A DNA stretch of 17,616 bases from Chloroflexota bacterium (GTDB lineage: Bacteria > Chloroflexota > Dehalococcoidia > UBA6926 > JACQUM01): positions 1 through 17,616 of the forward strand of contig JACQUM010000010.1 of NCBI GenBank assembly GCA_016210295.1. Direction: 5' to 3'. The position numbers and the translations under genes are program-made. Numbering within the stretch: the first letter of the stretch is position 1; each line of letters opens with the position of its first letter. This document shows, piece after piece, positions 1-6,164 of this stretch. The notes beneath the pieces are model-generated. The model was given only the letters and a program-made list of their open reading frames with translations, had not been told where the DNA came from and searched no databases.

Positions 1-55
1 AAAGGAACAGCAGTCCGCTTTGTTGGAGGCTTGGCATGACTACTTCCAAGGTTGA
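1..55 (+). CDS. C-terminal end of an upstream gene, possibly DUF4160 family (partial)
   Basis: An open frame enters from the left edge (codons from base 2) and ends at TGA 53-55, giving the tail KEQQSALLEAWHDYFQG. The LLEAWHDYF ending resembles the C-terminus of DUF4160 proteins, which are commonly encoded directly upstream of DUF2442 proteins. It overlaps the start of the next gene by 20 bases, an arrangement typical of translationally coupled pairs. Only 17 residues are visible, so the family call rests on this short tail and on the neighbour. Another frame also ends here (TGA 37-39) but gives no recognisable tail. Confidence 0.4.
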   Translation, partial: KEQQSALLEAWHDYFQG

Positions 56-338
56 AATCAAGGTTCCAGACGCTATAGGGGTGGCGGTCACCGACGAGGC
101 CCTAACGGTGGAACTGAACGATGGCAGGACCATCTCGGTGCCGCTGGCCTGGTACCCCAGGCTTTTGCACGCCACGCCAGAGGAGCGAGGCAATTGGCGG
201 TTGATAGGGAAAGGCCAGGGCATCCACTGGGAAGACCTAGACGAGGACATCAGCGTGGAAGGCCTGCTCGCTGGGCGTCAGTCCGGCGAGAGCCAGGCGT
301 CCCTGAAGCGCTGGCTGGAAAGGCGAGTCAAGGGGTAG
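36..338 (+). CDS. DUF2442 domain protein
   Basis: A 100-residue protein with the DUF2442 layout: an N-terminal strand region (VEIKVPDAIGVAVTDEALTVEL), then the hallmark DGRTISVPLAWYPRLLHATPEER at about 29-51, and WRLIGKGQGIHWEDLDEDISVEGLLAG at about 54-80. The family is small and of uncertain biochemistry. It is often paired with DUF4160 in toxin-antitoxin-like two-gene units, and the overlapping upstream tail fits that. The start is the ATG at 36, preceded by GGAGG at 25-29. The C-terminal 20 residues are basic (RWLERRVKG). Its TAG stop is followed directly by the first MPMFVQW repeat, which lies in the same frame after one Arg codon. Confidence 0.85.
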   Translation: MTTSKVEIKVPDAIGVAVTDEALTVELNDGRTISVPLAWYPRLLHATPEERGNWRLIGKGQGIHWEDLDEDISVEGLLAGRQSGESQASLKRWLERRVKG

Positions 339-340
339 CG

Positions 341-373
341 CATGCCGATGTTCGTGCAGTGGTAGGGTTAAAA
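341..373 (+). repeat. Dispersed direct repeat copy R1 (contains MPMFVQW micro-ORF 342-365)
   Basis: First of three direct repeats. It starts 2 bases after the DUF2442 stop and matches R2 (2669-2701) at 30 of 33 positions by hand alignment. It contains ATG CCG ATG TTC GTG CAG TGG TAG (342-365). An AAGGGG motif at 330-335 lies 6 bases before the ATG, so this copy could be translated. The rest of the gap up to 433 shows only a weak 5-bp stem (ACCGC/GCGGT near 408-424) and the ribosome binding site of the next gene. Confidence 0.7.
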
Positions 374-433
374 CTTGGTATCAAGCCAAACAGCATTGCG
401 GACTAACCGCATGGTGCGCGGTGGAGGGGACAG

Positions 434-2356
434 ATGTTCGAGCCATTCACTCCGTTCGCTGTAGACCAAACTGAACACGCTCTCCTTGAACAAGTGAAGA
501 CAAACATCCGCGGGATCTTGGATAGCTACCACGGCGACTGGGATTTCCTAATTGAGATGCTGCAGAATGCGGTCGATGCCCTAGAGGAGAAATTCGACAC
601 GTCCGCGACACCTGGTCAAGAAAAGCCCCAGATCGAGATTGTGGTCGACGTCCATATGGGAACGGTCCGGGTGACAGATAACGGGGTTGGCCTGGATCCC
701 GACGTTGCACGGAGAATGCTAGCACCGAACTTCACGACAAAGCCCTACAGGAAGACCGATGCCCGGCGGAGCCTTCGAGGCCATAAGGGAGTTGGGCTTA
801 CCTTCCTCGCATTCAGCACCGACTTCTTTCGTTGCTACGGGAAGAAGGATAATAATGAGTTCGCCGGAGAGTTGCACGATGGCCGCGCATGGGTGCAAGA
901 CGAATCTGGAGACATGGGGCCACCCAAAGTTCAACCTTCAGTTTTCGCCCCAGAGGCATTACGAGGTTACAGTTCAGGTGCCAGCTTCGAGGTCCGCATC
1001 GGCGACGAAGAATTGGCCAGGTTCGGCATGACTTGGCAAGGCTGGTACACCGTCATTAGAACTCAGACCGCAGCGGCCTTCTGCGATCTCAACAGATTGC
1101 ATGCGTGGGCGAATGACGCGAAGGTCTCGCTCCGGCTGATTGACGCCGCCGGCAGAAAAGTCGAGTCGCTGATGGACGGCGGAGACGTGTTCCCAATGCG
1201 ATTCCTGTTCCCTCATGAGAATCTGGGCGCGTGCGATTTAGACGGTTACCATCGGACGCACCAAGGGGTCACCTCAATCCCCGCATCTGAGAAAAGCAAG
1301 TACGAGGCGCTTTACGTCGTTTGGGATACAGATCGAATCGAGGAGTTTTTGTTTGACAAGGGAGAAATAGAGGCAGGAACGGATCGTTATCACTTTTACC
1401 AGTACACGCGTGACCAACTGCCTACGATATACGCTCTCTTCACTCACTCTCAGCGAGTGTGGCGTGATCGGTTAGACGTTGGTTTATCTAACGACCGGCG
1501 GCGGCGGTTCTGGAAACCAGGCATTCAAGTCGTTACGCATCAGATGCCCAGCGGCCAAATGATCGAGGTATACGTGCCGTTCACAGCCGGATACAGAGAC
1601 AGAATCTATATGCTAGTGGCTCTTGAGGATGCCCGCCCCGACTATGGTCGTAAGGGCTTCAAATCAGACGTCGTAGCCTACGTGCAGTACCTTGCGAATC
1701 AAGCGATCAGCTACTTCGTGAAGAACAGGGGCTTGCTGCGGCCTACAAGCATTGCACACGGTGGCACTGATACAGACGCAGAGGCTGCAGCAGATAGGCG
1801 ACTTCGAGATGCGTCGGGCTTGCCGGATATTGGAGTCACGACTCTGTCTATCAAGAAGGAGCCGCAGTACGAGAACGACGTGATATTCCTATTCAGCGAG
1901 CTTCTAGGTCGTGACCTCTTGAAGGGGTTCGAGGTACTCTCCGCTTCTTCTGCTGCACAGTACGATGCGGTGGTCAACTATTCGTTCACGAACAATCGCA
2001 ACACTCTCATATATGATTCGGTAAATAACCCGCTAGGAGTGCCGCGAAACCAACTCGGAAGAACGGATTTAACCCTGAAGAACCTAGAGTTTAAACACTC
2101 TCTCGATGATCTGGTCCATGAGTTTGAAGAAGGCAGCAAGTCACCTCAGCATGTCAGGTTCGCGGTGGTTTGGGATGAAGGAGCGGTGCAGCAGGCTGGA
2201 TTCGAAGTAATCGAACTGCAGCCACCGGCCGGTCATCTCCAGCGCTCGTTCCATGGGCAAACTCACAAGTTGGTCATGGAAGGAGGGGTAGAGATACCCG
2301 TACTCATTCTGAAAACTGTTCTCAAAGTTCTGAAGGAGGCCAACCTGCTCGCTTAG
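434..2356 (+). CDS. GHKL (Hsp90/MutL-type) ATPase, candidate defence-associated protein
   Basis: A 640-residue protein with a clear GHKL ATP-binding fold at the N-terminus. The N-box is E41-MLQNAVDA with N45 and D48, the G1 box is TDNGVG at 81-86, an ATP-lid-like stretch is NFTTKPYR at 99-106, and the glycine-rich G2 box is RGHKGVGLTFLAF at 115-127. The middle (about 150-480) has no family I can name. The C-terminal part carries YDAVVNY (D511) and LEFKHSLDDL (E552, K554) followed by RFAVVWDEG. This acidic...ExK spacing resembles a PD-(D/E)xK nuclease core, but that is inference. Large stand-alone GHKL ATPases with such C-termini occur in phage-defence islands. The start is the ATG at 434 behind GGAGGGG at 422-428. 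Codon use is more AT-rich than in the core genes. A HicB-like gene follows within 55 bases. The ATPase call is firm; the biological role is unknown. Confidence 0.85.
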   Translation: MFEPFTPFAVDQTEHALLEQVKTNIRGILDSYHGDWDFLIEMLQNAVDALEEKFDTSATPGQEKPQIEIVVDVHMGTVRVTDNGVGLDPDVARRMLAPNFTTKPYRKTDARRSLRGHKGVGLTFLAFSTDFFRCYGKKDNNEFAGELHDGRAWVQDESGDMGPPKVQPSVFAPEALRGYSSGASFEVRIGDEELARFGMTWQGWYTVIRTQTAAAFCDLNRLHAWANDAKVSLRLIDAAGRKVESLMDGGDVFPMRFLFPHENLGACDLDGYHRTHQGVTSIPASEKSKYEALYVVWDTDRIEEFLFDKGEIEAGTDRYHFYQYTRDQLPTIYALFTHSQRVWRDRLDVGLSNDRRRRFWKPGIQVVTHQMPSGQMIEVYVPFTAGYRDRIYMLVALEDARPDYGRKGFKSDVVAYVQYLANQAISYFVKNRGLLRPTSIAHGGTDTDAEAAADRRLRDASGLPDIGVTTLSIKKEPQYENDVIFLFSELLGRDLLKGFEVLSASSAAQYDAVVNYSFTNNRNTLIYDSVNNPLGVPRNQLGRTDLTLKNLEFKHSLDDLVHEFEEGSKSPQHVRFAVVWDEGAVQQAGFEVIELQPPAGHLQRSFHGQTHKLVMEGGVEIPVLILKTVLKVLKEANLLA

Positions 2357-2410
2357 GCTGCTGCACAAATGGCATCCAGAAAGCATTTGATTTCGAGCAT
2401 CGGGACGGTC

Positions 2411-2659
2411 ATGATCGATCTGAAATACTCACTGGTCATAGAGGCGACAAAGGACCCGACATTCTTCGGGTTCTATTCCCCCGACCTCGAGGGCTTCACG
2501 GGCATAGGGCACTCGGTGGAGGACTGCCTTTACCAAGCAAAGTGGCGAATAGAGGAGCATGTCGCGCTTCTGCGGGAACGAGGCCTCTCTGTTCCCAAGC
2601 CAAACCCCAATCCCACTGTCACCGTCAAGAATGAGCAGCGGCTAGCAGCCGCAGGATAA
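2411..2659 (+). CDS. HicB-like (UPF0150) antitoxin-family protein, orphan
   Basis: An 82-residue protein opening with KYSLVIEATKDPTFFGFYSPDLEGFTG and continuing with HSVEDCLYQAKWRIEEHVALLRERGLSVPKPNP, the typical HicB/UPF0150 ribonuclease-H-like mini-fold. HicB proteins neutralise the HicA mRNA interferase and often autoregulate through DNA binding, but no separate DNA-binding domain and no adjacent hicA is visible here. The ATG at 2411 was chosen because family similarity begins just after it. An in-frame ATG at 2369 would add 14 residues without family resemblance, and neither start has a strong ribosome binding site. It lies close behind the GHKL ATPase gene and is likely co-transcribed with it. 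The second direct repeat follows its stop. Confidence 0.75.
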   Translation: MIDLKYSLVIEATKDPTFFGFYSPDLEGFTGIGHSVEDCLYQAKWRIEEHVALLRERGLSVPKPNPNPTVTVKNEQRLAAAG

Positions 2660-2668
2660 CGAGCCCGT

Positions 2669-2701
2669 CATGCCCATGTTTGTGCAGTGGTAGCGTTAAA
2701 A
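2669..2701 (+). repeat. Dispersed direct repeat copy R2 (contains MPMFVQW micro-ORF 2670-2693)
   Basis: Second direct repeat, starting 9 bases after the orphan hicB stop. It contains ATG CCC ATG TTT GTG CAG TGG TAG at 2670-2693, then CGTTAAAA. It differs from R1 at CCC/CCG, TTT/TTC and one base after the stop. The upstream context (AGGATAAC at 2653-2660) is a poor ribosome binding site. On the opposite strand it forms the end of the possible recombinase relic. The remainder of the gap to 2867 holds that relic and a possible promoter. Confidence 0.7.
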
Positions 2702-2838
2702 TCCCCGCTAGGGACTGCTCCGAGTAGCTTGACCCCGCTCCTGCCCACCACCACTTTGACCTGAAGGGCTTTCAGCGCCAAGCGCTGGTCCTCGGAGCTG
2801 AGGGGTCCAGCTAGGTACACTACGCCCATAGAGTTGGC

Positions 2839-2844
2839 TACAAT
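2839..2844 (+). promoter_or_regulatory. Possible -10 element for hicBA
   Basis: TACAAT, one mismatch from the TATAAT consensus, lies 23 bases upstream of the hicB ATG. At 17 bases spacing the -35 position reads TACACT, which is weak. It is proposed only because a hicBA unit after a repeat boundary would need its own promoter. Confidence 0.25.
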
Positions 2845-2867
2845 GAAGGTCTGAGGGGGTTTCTGCA

Positions 2868-3083
2868 ATGCACAATGAATTCACCGCCATCATAGAGCGA
2901 GACGGCGAGTGGTACATTGCCTACTGTCCTGAGATCCCAGGCGCAAACGGGCAAGGCAGGACCAAGGAGAAAGCCCGTGAAAGTCTGGGTCAGGCCATTG
3001 CGCTCATCCTTGAGGATCGTCGGGAAGATGGCTTGCGCGGGGTGCCTCCAGATGCCATCCGTGAAACAGTCGTCATCACTTGA
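2868..3083 (+). CDS. hicB: HicB-family antitoxin
   Basis: A 71-residue protein with the HicB signature: FTAIIERDGEWYIAYCPEIPGANGQG at about 5-30, then RTKEKARESLGQAIALILEDRRE. It should bind and inhibit the HicA mRNA interferase encoded next. The start ATG at 2868 is preceded by AGGGGG at 2854-2859. Its TGA stop overlaps the TTG start of hicA (TTGA at 3080-3083), the usual translational coupling of toxin-antitoxin pairs; here the antitoxin comes first. The protein ends shortly after the core fold (RETVVIT), so it has no obvious C-terminal DNA-binding domain. Confidence 0.85.
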   Translation: MHNEFTAIIERDGEWYIAYCPEIPGANGQGRTKEKARESLGQAIALILEDRREDGLRGVPPDAIRETVVIT

Positions 3084-3275
3084 AGCGAAGTGCACTGCTC
3101 CGCCACCTTCGTAGACACGGTTGCTATCTCAAGCGCGAAGGGCCGGGCCCACTCTCTGTGGCGGAACCCGAGCACCGGTGCTGTAAAGGCCGTACCTCGG
3201 CATTCCGAGGTCTCGGATCGGCTCGCACGCAAGATTTGCCGAAACCTTTCGGTACCAGAGGTCGGAAGGGAGTAG
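3080..3275 (+). pseudogene. hicA: hicA mRNA interferase toxin, frameshifted
   Basis: The first part, from the TTG at 3080, reads KRSALLRHLRRHGCYLKREG, the N-terminal helix and first strand of HicA (YcfA family). The second part continues in the next frame as RAHSLWRNPSTGAVKAVPRH and then SEVSDRLARKICRNLSVP, ending at TAG 3273-3275. Joined by skipping one C at 3143-3144, the product would be about 64 residues, the normal HicA length. It keeps the histidine after the Gly/Ala-rich turn (AHSLW) that HicA proteins use for RNA cleavage. The extra base lies in the run GGGCCGGGCCC (3140-3150). As read, the toxin is inactive; a sequencing error at this GC-rich spot is the main alternative. Confidence 0.8.
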
Positions 3276-3343
3276 CAGTGGGGTCTGGACGATCGGAATG
3301 GCATGGTTTAGCATCGTCACCACGGTGGCGCCCACTACGTCGT

Positions 3344-3368
3344 GATGCCCATGTTCGTTCAGTGGTAA
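3344..3368 (+). repeat. Dispersed direct repeat copy R3 (contains MPMFVQW micro-ORF 3345-3368)
   Basis: Third, shorter copy. ATG CCC ATG TTC GTT CAG TGG TAA at 3345-3368 encodes the same heptapeptide as R1 and R2. Relative to R1 it differs at the codon-2 third base, at GTT/GTG and at the stop (TAA/TAG); relative to R2 it has TTC/TTT, GTT/GTG and TAA/TAG. Similarity stops at the stop codon, since the GTTAAAA of R1 and R2 is absent. It lies 21 bases before the SnoaL-like gene. It is in the same frame as the end of hicA, but other stops lie between. Confidence 0.65.
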
Positions 3369-3389
3369 GCACGGCCTGAAGGAGGTAGC

Positions 3390-3815
3390 TTGGCTGACAC
3401 TAATACGGCTATCGTCCGCCGGTTCTTCAGCGATGTGGTCAACCGGCGGGACTTTGCTGTGGCGGAGCGGATCATGACCCAGGACTTTGTTGACCACCCG
3501 CCGCCACCGGCCGGCACGCCTTCTGGGCGGGAGGGCTTCAAGCAATTTGCGTCGATGCTGGTAGGGGCCTTCCCAGACTTGCAAATCACAGTCGAAGACT
3601 TGATAGAGGAAGGCGATAAGGTCGCGGCCCGCGTGACCGTTCGCGGGACGCACAAGGGTCTTTTCATGGGCCAGATCGCCGCGACCGGCAAGCGGTTCGA
3701 GATGAGCGGCGTGGACATCTTCCGCATTGCTGGTGGTAAGATCGTCGAGCGCTGGAACTACAGGGACCTGCTTGGCTTGATGCAGCAGCTGGGCGCCATC
3801 CCGGCACCACGCTAG
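3390..3815 (+). CDS. SnoaL-like (ester cyclase family) protein
   Basis: A 141-residue NTF2-like alpha+beta barrel protein. Features are NTAIVRRFFSDVVNRRDFAVAERIM at 5-29, FVDHPPPPAGTPSGREGFKQFA at 33-54, FPDLQITVEDLIEEGDKVAARVTVRGTHKG at about 61-90, and FRIAGGKIVERWNYRDLLGLMQQLG near the C-terminus. The family is named after SnoaL polyketide cyclases, but most members are uncharacterised predicted cyclases or hydrolases, so a substrate cannot be assigned. The start is a TTG at 3390 with AGGAGGT at 3380-3386, slightly closer than usual. No in-frame ATG offers a full domain. It stands alone on the plus strand after repeat R3. Confidence 0.85.
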   Translation: MADTNTAIVRRFFSDVVNRRDFAVAERIMTQDFVDHPPPPAGTPSGREGFKQFASMLVGAFPDLQITVEDLIEEGDKVAARVTVRGTHKGLFMGQIAATGKRFEMSGVDIFRIAGGKIVERWNYRDLLGLMQQLGAIPAPR

Positions 3816-4054
3816 TCAGGTGACGCCTGCTCCGCCAATGGAGCATGGGTCAGAACACCTACGCCTACAAGTCTTGCCTGTGCTCCGAGTGGACCAACGG
3901 CCCTGGCACCTTCGTTACCGTGGTCACCAATTCCCCCATGCGATAGGATAGACTCATTCCAGAGCCCGACAGTAAACTATGCCGCTCCAACCCATCCTGG
4001 TCAGAGAGAGCGAGCTTGCCTCACGGCGGGCAGGCGAGCCGAGGAGGTCCACCC

Positions 4055-5107
4055 ATGCCCATGACAGGCTTCTACCTCAGTCCGGAAGGCGCACTGAAAC
4101 GCGGCCTCACGGAAGAGGAGGCGCGCATCGCCTTCGAGTCGAAGAGGGGGTTGCTCTGGGTGAACGTGGGCGGGACAACGGAGGAGGACGGGAGGTTTCT
4201 GGAGAGCGCCTTCGGCTTTCACCCCCTCGCCGTGGAGGACTGCGTCAGCCCCCTCGTGCGCCAGCCTAAGATCGACGACTTCGGCGATTACCTGTTCCTC
4301 ATCTTCCACGGGATCAAGGAGGCGCCCGAGTCGGAGATCGTGGAGACGACGGAGCTGGAGTTCTTCCTGGGGCCTCACTTCCTGGTGACCAACCATAACT
4401 TTCCCCTCGCCAGCGTCGAGCTGGTCAAGCGCATGGTTGAGGAAGACGGACGCCCCATGAAAAGGGGAGCAGATTTCCTGGCCCACGCCATCCTGGACGC
4501 CCTGATCGACGACATCCTGCCGACCATCGACCGGATGGATGAGGTGGCTGAAGAGATCGAGGAGGAGGCCCTGAGAACCCCCAAAGGGGGGACGCCCGAT
4601 GTGATTCTCAAGCTGAAGCGCTCGGCACTCCAGATCCACCGGGTCATCGCGCCGCAGCGGGAGATGGTGAACCGGCTAAGTCGAGGCGACTTCCCCCTCA
4701 TCCGGGACGAGGCGCGGATCTACTACCGAGACGTCTACGATCACCTCTACCAGATCGACGAACAAAACCAGGCCCTTCGGGAGAGAGCCGACACCGCTCT
4801 GGCCACCTATCTTTCCGCCATAGCCAACCGCCAGAACGAGACGATGAGGGTCATAGCCATCCTCACCAGTGTCTTCCTGCCCCTTACGCTGGTCGCGGGA
4901 ATCTACGGAATGAACTTCGACAACATGCCAGAGCTGCGCTGGCCCTGGGGGTACTTCGCCGTCCTCGGCTTCATGGCCACAGTGATCGCCGTCATGGGGT
5001 GGTGGTTCTGGGTCCGGCGATGGATCCCTCGGTGGGGCCGACAGGCCGCCCGCGCCAGTTCCTTCGCCGTGGAGCCCCGCGGCCGGACGGCTCCGCCATC
5101 CTCCTAG
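4055..5107 (+). CDS. corA: CorA-family magnesium/cobalt transporter
   Basis: A 350-residue inner-membrane divalent cation channel of the CorA type, which works as a pentamer moving Mg2+ (also Co2+ or Ni2+) into the cell. A large cytoplasmic domain (about 1-260) includes FGFHPLAVEDCVSP and the long helix DEVAEEIEEEALR. The pore helix TM1 (VIAILTSVFLPLTLVAGIYG) ends in the diagnostic GMN motif at 285-287. TM2 (YFAVLGFMATVIAVMGWWFW) and a basic tail follow. The ATG at 4055 was chosen for its GAGGAGGT at 4041-4048; an ATG at 4016 would add 13 residues not seen in the family. The 239-base gap upstream (3816-4054) shows no recognisable gene, only a 33-codon open frame at 3845-3946. It is monocistronic and convergent with dapA. 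Confidence 0.95.
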   Translation: MPMTGFYLSPEGALKRGLTEEEARIAFESKRGLLWVNVGGTTEEDGRFLESAFGFHPLAVEDCVSPLVRQPKIDDFGDYLFLIFHGIKEAPESEIVETTELEFFLGPHFLVTNHNFPLASVELVKRMVEEDGRPMKRGADFLAHAILDALIDDILPTIDRMDEVAEEIEEEALRTPKGGTPDVILKLKRSALQIHRVIAPQREMVNRLSRGDFPLIRDEARIYYRDVYDHLYQIDEQNQALRERADTALATYLSAIANRQNETMRVIAILTSVFLPLTLVAGIYGMNFDNMPELRWPWGYFAVLGFMATVIAVMGWWFWVRRWIPRWGRQAARASSFAVEPRGRTAPPSS

Positions 5108-5139
5108 CAGAGTGGTGAAAAAACTCCTCCAACCATCCC

Positions 5140-5173
5140 TCTTACCCCCTTCCTGGCCAGGAAGGGGGTAAGA
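5140..5173. terminator. 34-bp perfect palindrome, probable bidirectional terminator
   Basis: Both arms are 17 bases and exactly complementary: left arm TCTTACCCCCTTCCTGG, right arm CCAGGAAGGGGGTAAGA. It begins 32 bases after the corA stop and lies in front of the convergent dapA end. A hairpin would form on either strand. There is no long T run on either side, so termination would rely on the very stable stem. It is the first of three hairpins in a row. Confidence 0.65.
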
Positions 5174-5180
5174 ATTGTAT

Positions 5181-5197
5181 CTGGGGGACACCCCCAG
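5181..5197. terminator. Hairpin with 7-bp stem and 3-base loop
   Basis: CTGGGGG, loop ACA, CCCCCAG. It lies 7 bases after the 34-bp palindrome and is followed by another C run (CCCCCCG). This is the second element of the corA/dapA intergenic hairpin cluster. It may be part of a terminator or of a dispersed intergenic element. Confidence 0.5.
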
Positions 5198-5207
5198 CCC
5201 CCCGCCG

Positions 5208-5228
5208 GAGAGGGCGTAAGGCCCTCTC
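5208..5228. terminator. Hairpin with 8-bp stem and 5-base loop
   Basis: GAGAGGGC, loop GTAAG, GCCCTCTC. It lies 30 bases beyond the dapA stop, when read on the minus strand, so it is the first stem met by transcripts of the rpsO-pnp-dap operon and the last met by corA transcripts. Confidence 0.5.
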
Positions 5229-5257
5229 TGAACTCACTCTACTTGCGGGGAGGCTTG

Positions 5258-6160
5258 CTATGCCTTGGCGCGGAGGGGCAGGTCGATGGTGTAGTGACGA
5301 AGGGTGGCCGTGATGGCGGCGGCCGTCTTCTCATCGGGGGCGGAGAGGGGCGGGCGCGGGTCGCCCACGGGGAAGCCTACCGAGTTCAAGGCGTACTTGA
5401 CCGGGATAGGGTTAGCAACCAGAAAGAGGGCCTTCACCAGGGGCAGGAGGCGCCGGTGGATCCGCGCCGCCTCCCCCATCTCTCCCTCCAGGAAGGCGAC
5501 CATCATCCGGGCGATCTGGCGGCCCACCAGGTGGGAGGCGACGCTCACCACCCCGTACCCACCGACGGCCAGGATGGGCAGGGTATCGCTGTCGTTCCCC
5601 GACCAGAGCAGGAACCCCTCCTCGGCCTCCTCGATGATCTGCGCGATCTGCTCCAGGTTTCCGCTGGCCTCCTTGACGCCGACGATGTTGTCCACATGGC
5701 TCAGTTTGATTGTGGTCTCGGGGGCCATGTTCAAGGAGGTGCGGCTGGGGACGTTGTACAGGACGCAGGGAATGCTCACACTCTCGGCGATGGCGACGAA
5801 GTGCTTGTAGAGGGCATCCTGGGGAGGCTTGTTGTAGTAGGGGGTCACCAGCAGCAAGCCGTCCACCCCCAGCCTCTCCGCCTCCCGCGAGAGCTCGATG
5901 CTCTCCGCCGTGCCGTAGGAGGCCGTCCCCGCCAGGATAGTCGCCCGGGTGCCGACAGCCTCCTTCGCCTCGGTGTAGAGGCGGAGCTTCTCCTCCCTGG
6001 TGAGCGTGGGAGACTCCCCCGTGGTGCCAGTGACGACCAGCCCATCGCTCCCCGACTCCACAAGGGCTTGGGCCAGGGACCGGGCCTGCGGATAGTCCAC
6101 CTTGCCCTCCCGGTCGAAGGGCGTGACCATCGCGGTGATGAGACGACCAAACTGAGCCAT
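5258..6160 (-). CDS. dapA: 4-hydroxy-tetrahydrodipicolinate synthase
   Basis: A 300-residue cytosolic TIM-barrel enzyme. It condenses pyruvate with aspartate-4-semialdehyde, the first committed step of diaminopimelate and lysine synthesis. Visible family residues are TGTTGES at 44-50, YYNKPPQ at 108-114, the catalytic-triad-type YNVPSRT with Y135 and R140, and the Schiff-base lysine K163 in GVKEASGN. GGYGVVSVASH follows further on. Length is normal. The start ATG has AAGGAGG placed over the end of asd, leaving 4 bases between the genes, so translation is probably coupled. It is the last gene of the rpsO-pnp-dapB-asd-dapA run and ends just before the hairpin cluster. Confidence 0.96.
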   Translation of the reverse strand: MAQFGRLITAMVTPFDREGKVDYPQARSLAQALVESGSDGLVVTGTTGESPTLTREEKLRLYTEAKEAVGTRATILAGTASYGTAESIELSREAERLGVDGLLLVTPYYNKPPQDALYKHFVAIAESVSIPCVLYNVPSRTSLNMAPETTIKLSHVDNIVGVKEASGNLEQIAQIIEEAEEGFLLWSGNDSDTLPILAVGGYGVVSVASHLVGRQIARMMVAFLEGEMGEAARIHRRLLPLVKALFLVANPIPVKYALNSVGFPVGDPRPPLSAPDEKTAAAITATLRHYTIDLPLRAKA

Positions 6161-6164
6161 TGCC

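Larger units (their letters stand above)
2668..2868 (-). pseudogene. Possible relic of a serine recombinase C-terminus
   Basis: An open frame on the minus strand ending at 2668 reads RLALKALQVKVVVGRSGVKLLGAVP near its end. This resembles the C-terminal tail of large serine recombinases, where an alpha helix is followed by strands of the form VxVxxxGVxxxGxxP. There is no ribosome binding site, the first usable codon is TTG, and a stop lies just upstream (TGA at 2883-2881), so if real it is a truncated remnant. Its last codons run through repeat R2. It could equally be a chance frame. The family call rests on about 30 residues. Confidence 0.22.

Noticed and set aside
3344..3375. Repeat R3 as a tRNA gene (D-arm-like TTCAGTGGTA)
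   Set aside because: No acceptor stem pairing, anticodon arm or T arm follows.
3080..3379. A 99-codon open frame continuing hicA without a frameshift
   Set aside because: HicA similarity switches to the next frame at about 3143; the rest of this frame is unlike any HicA.
3129..3653. A 174-codon minus-strand open frame
   Set aside because: It overlaps hicA, repeat R3 and the SnoaL-like gene in antisense, has no ribosome binding site and shows no recognisable domain.
3845..3946. Small ORF of 33 codons starting MGQNTYAYKS
   Set aside because: The composition looks protein-like (TFVTVVTNSP), but it has no ribosome binding site, no known family and is too short to judge; it may be a gene remnant.
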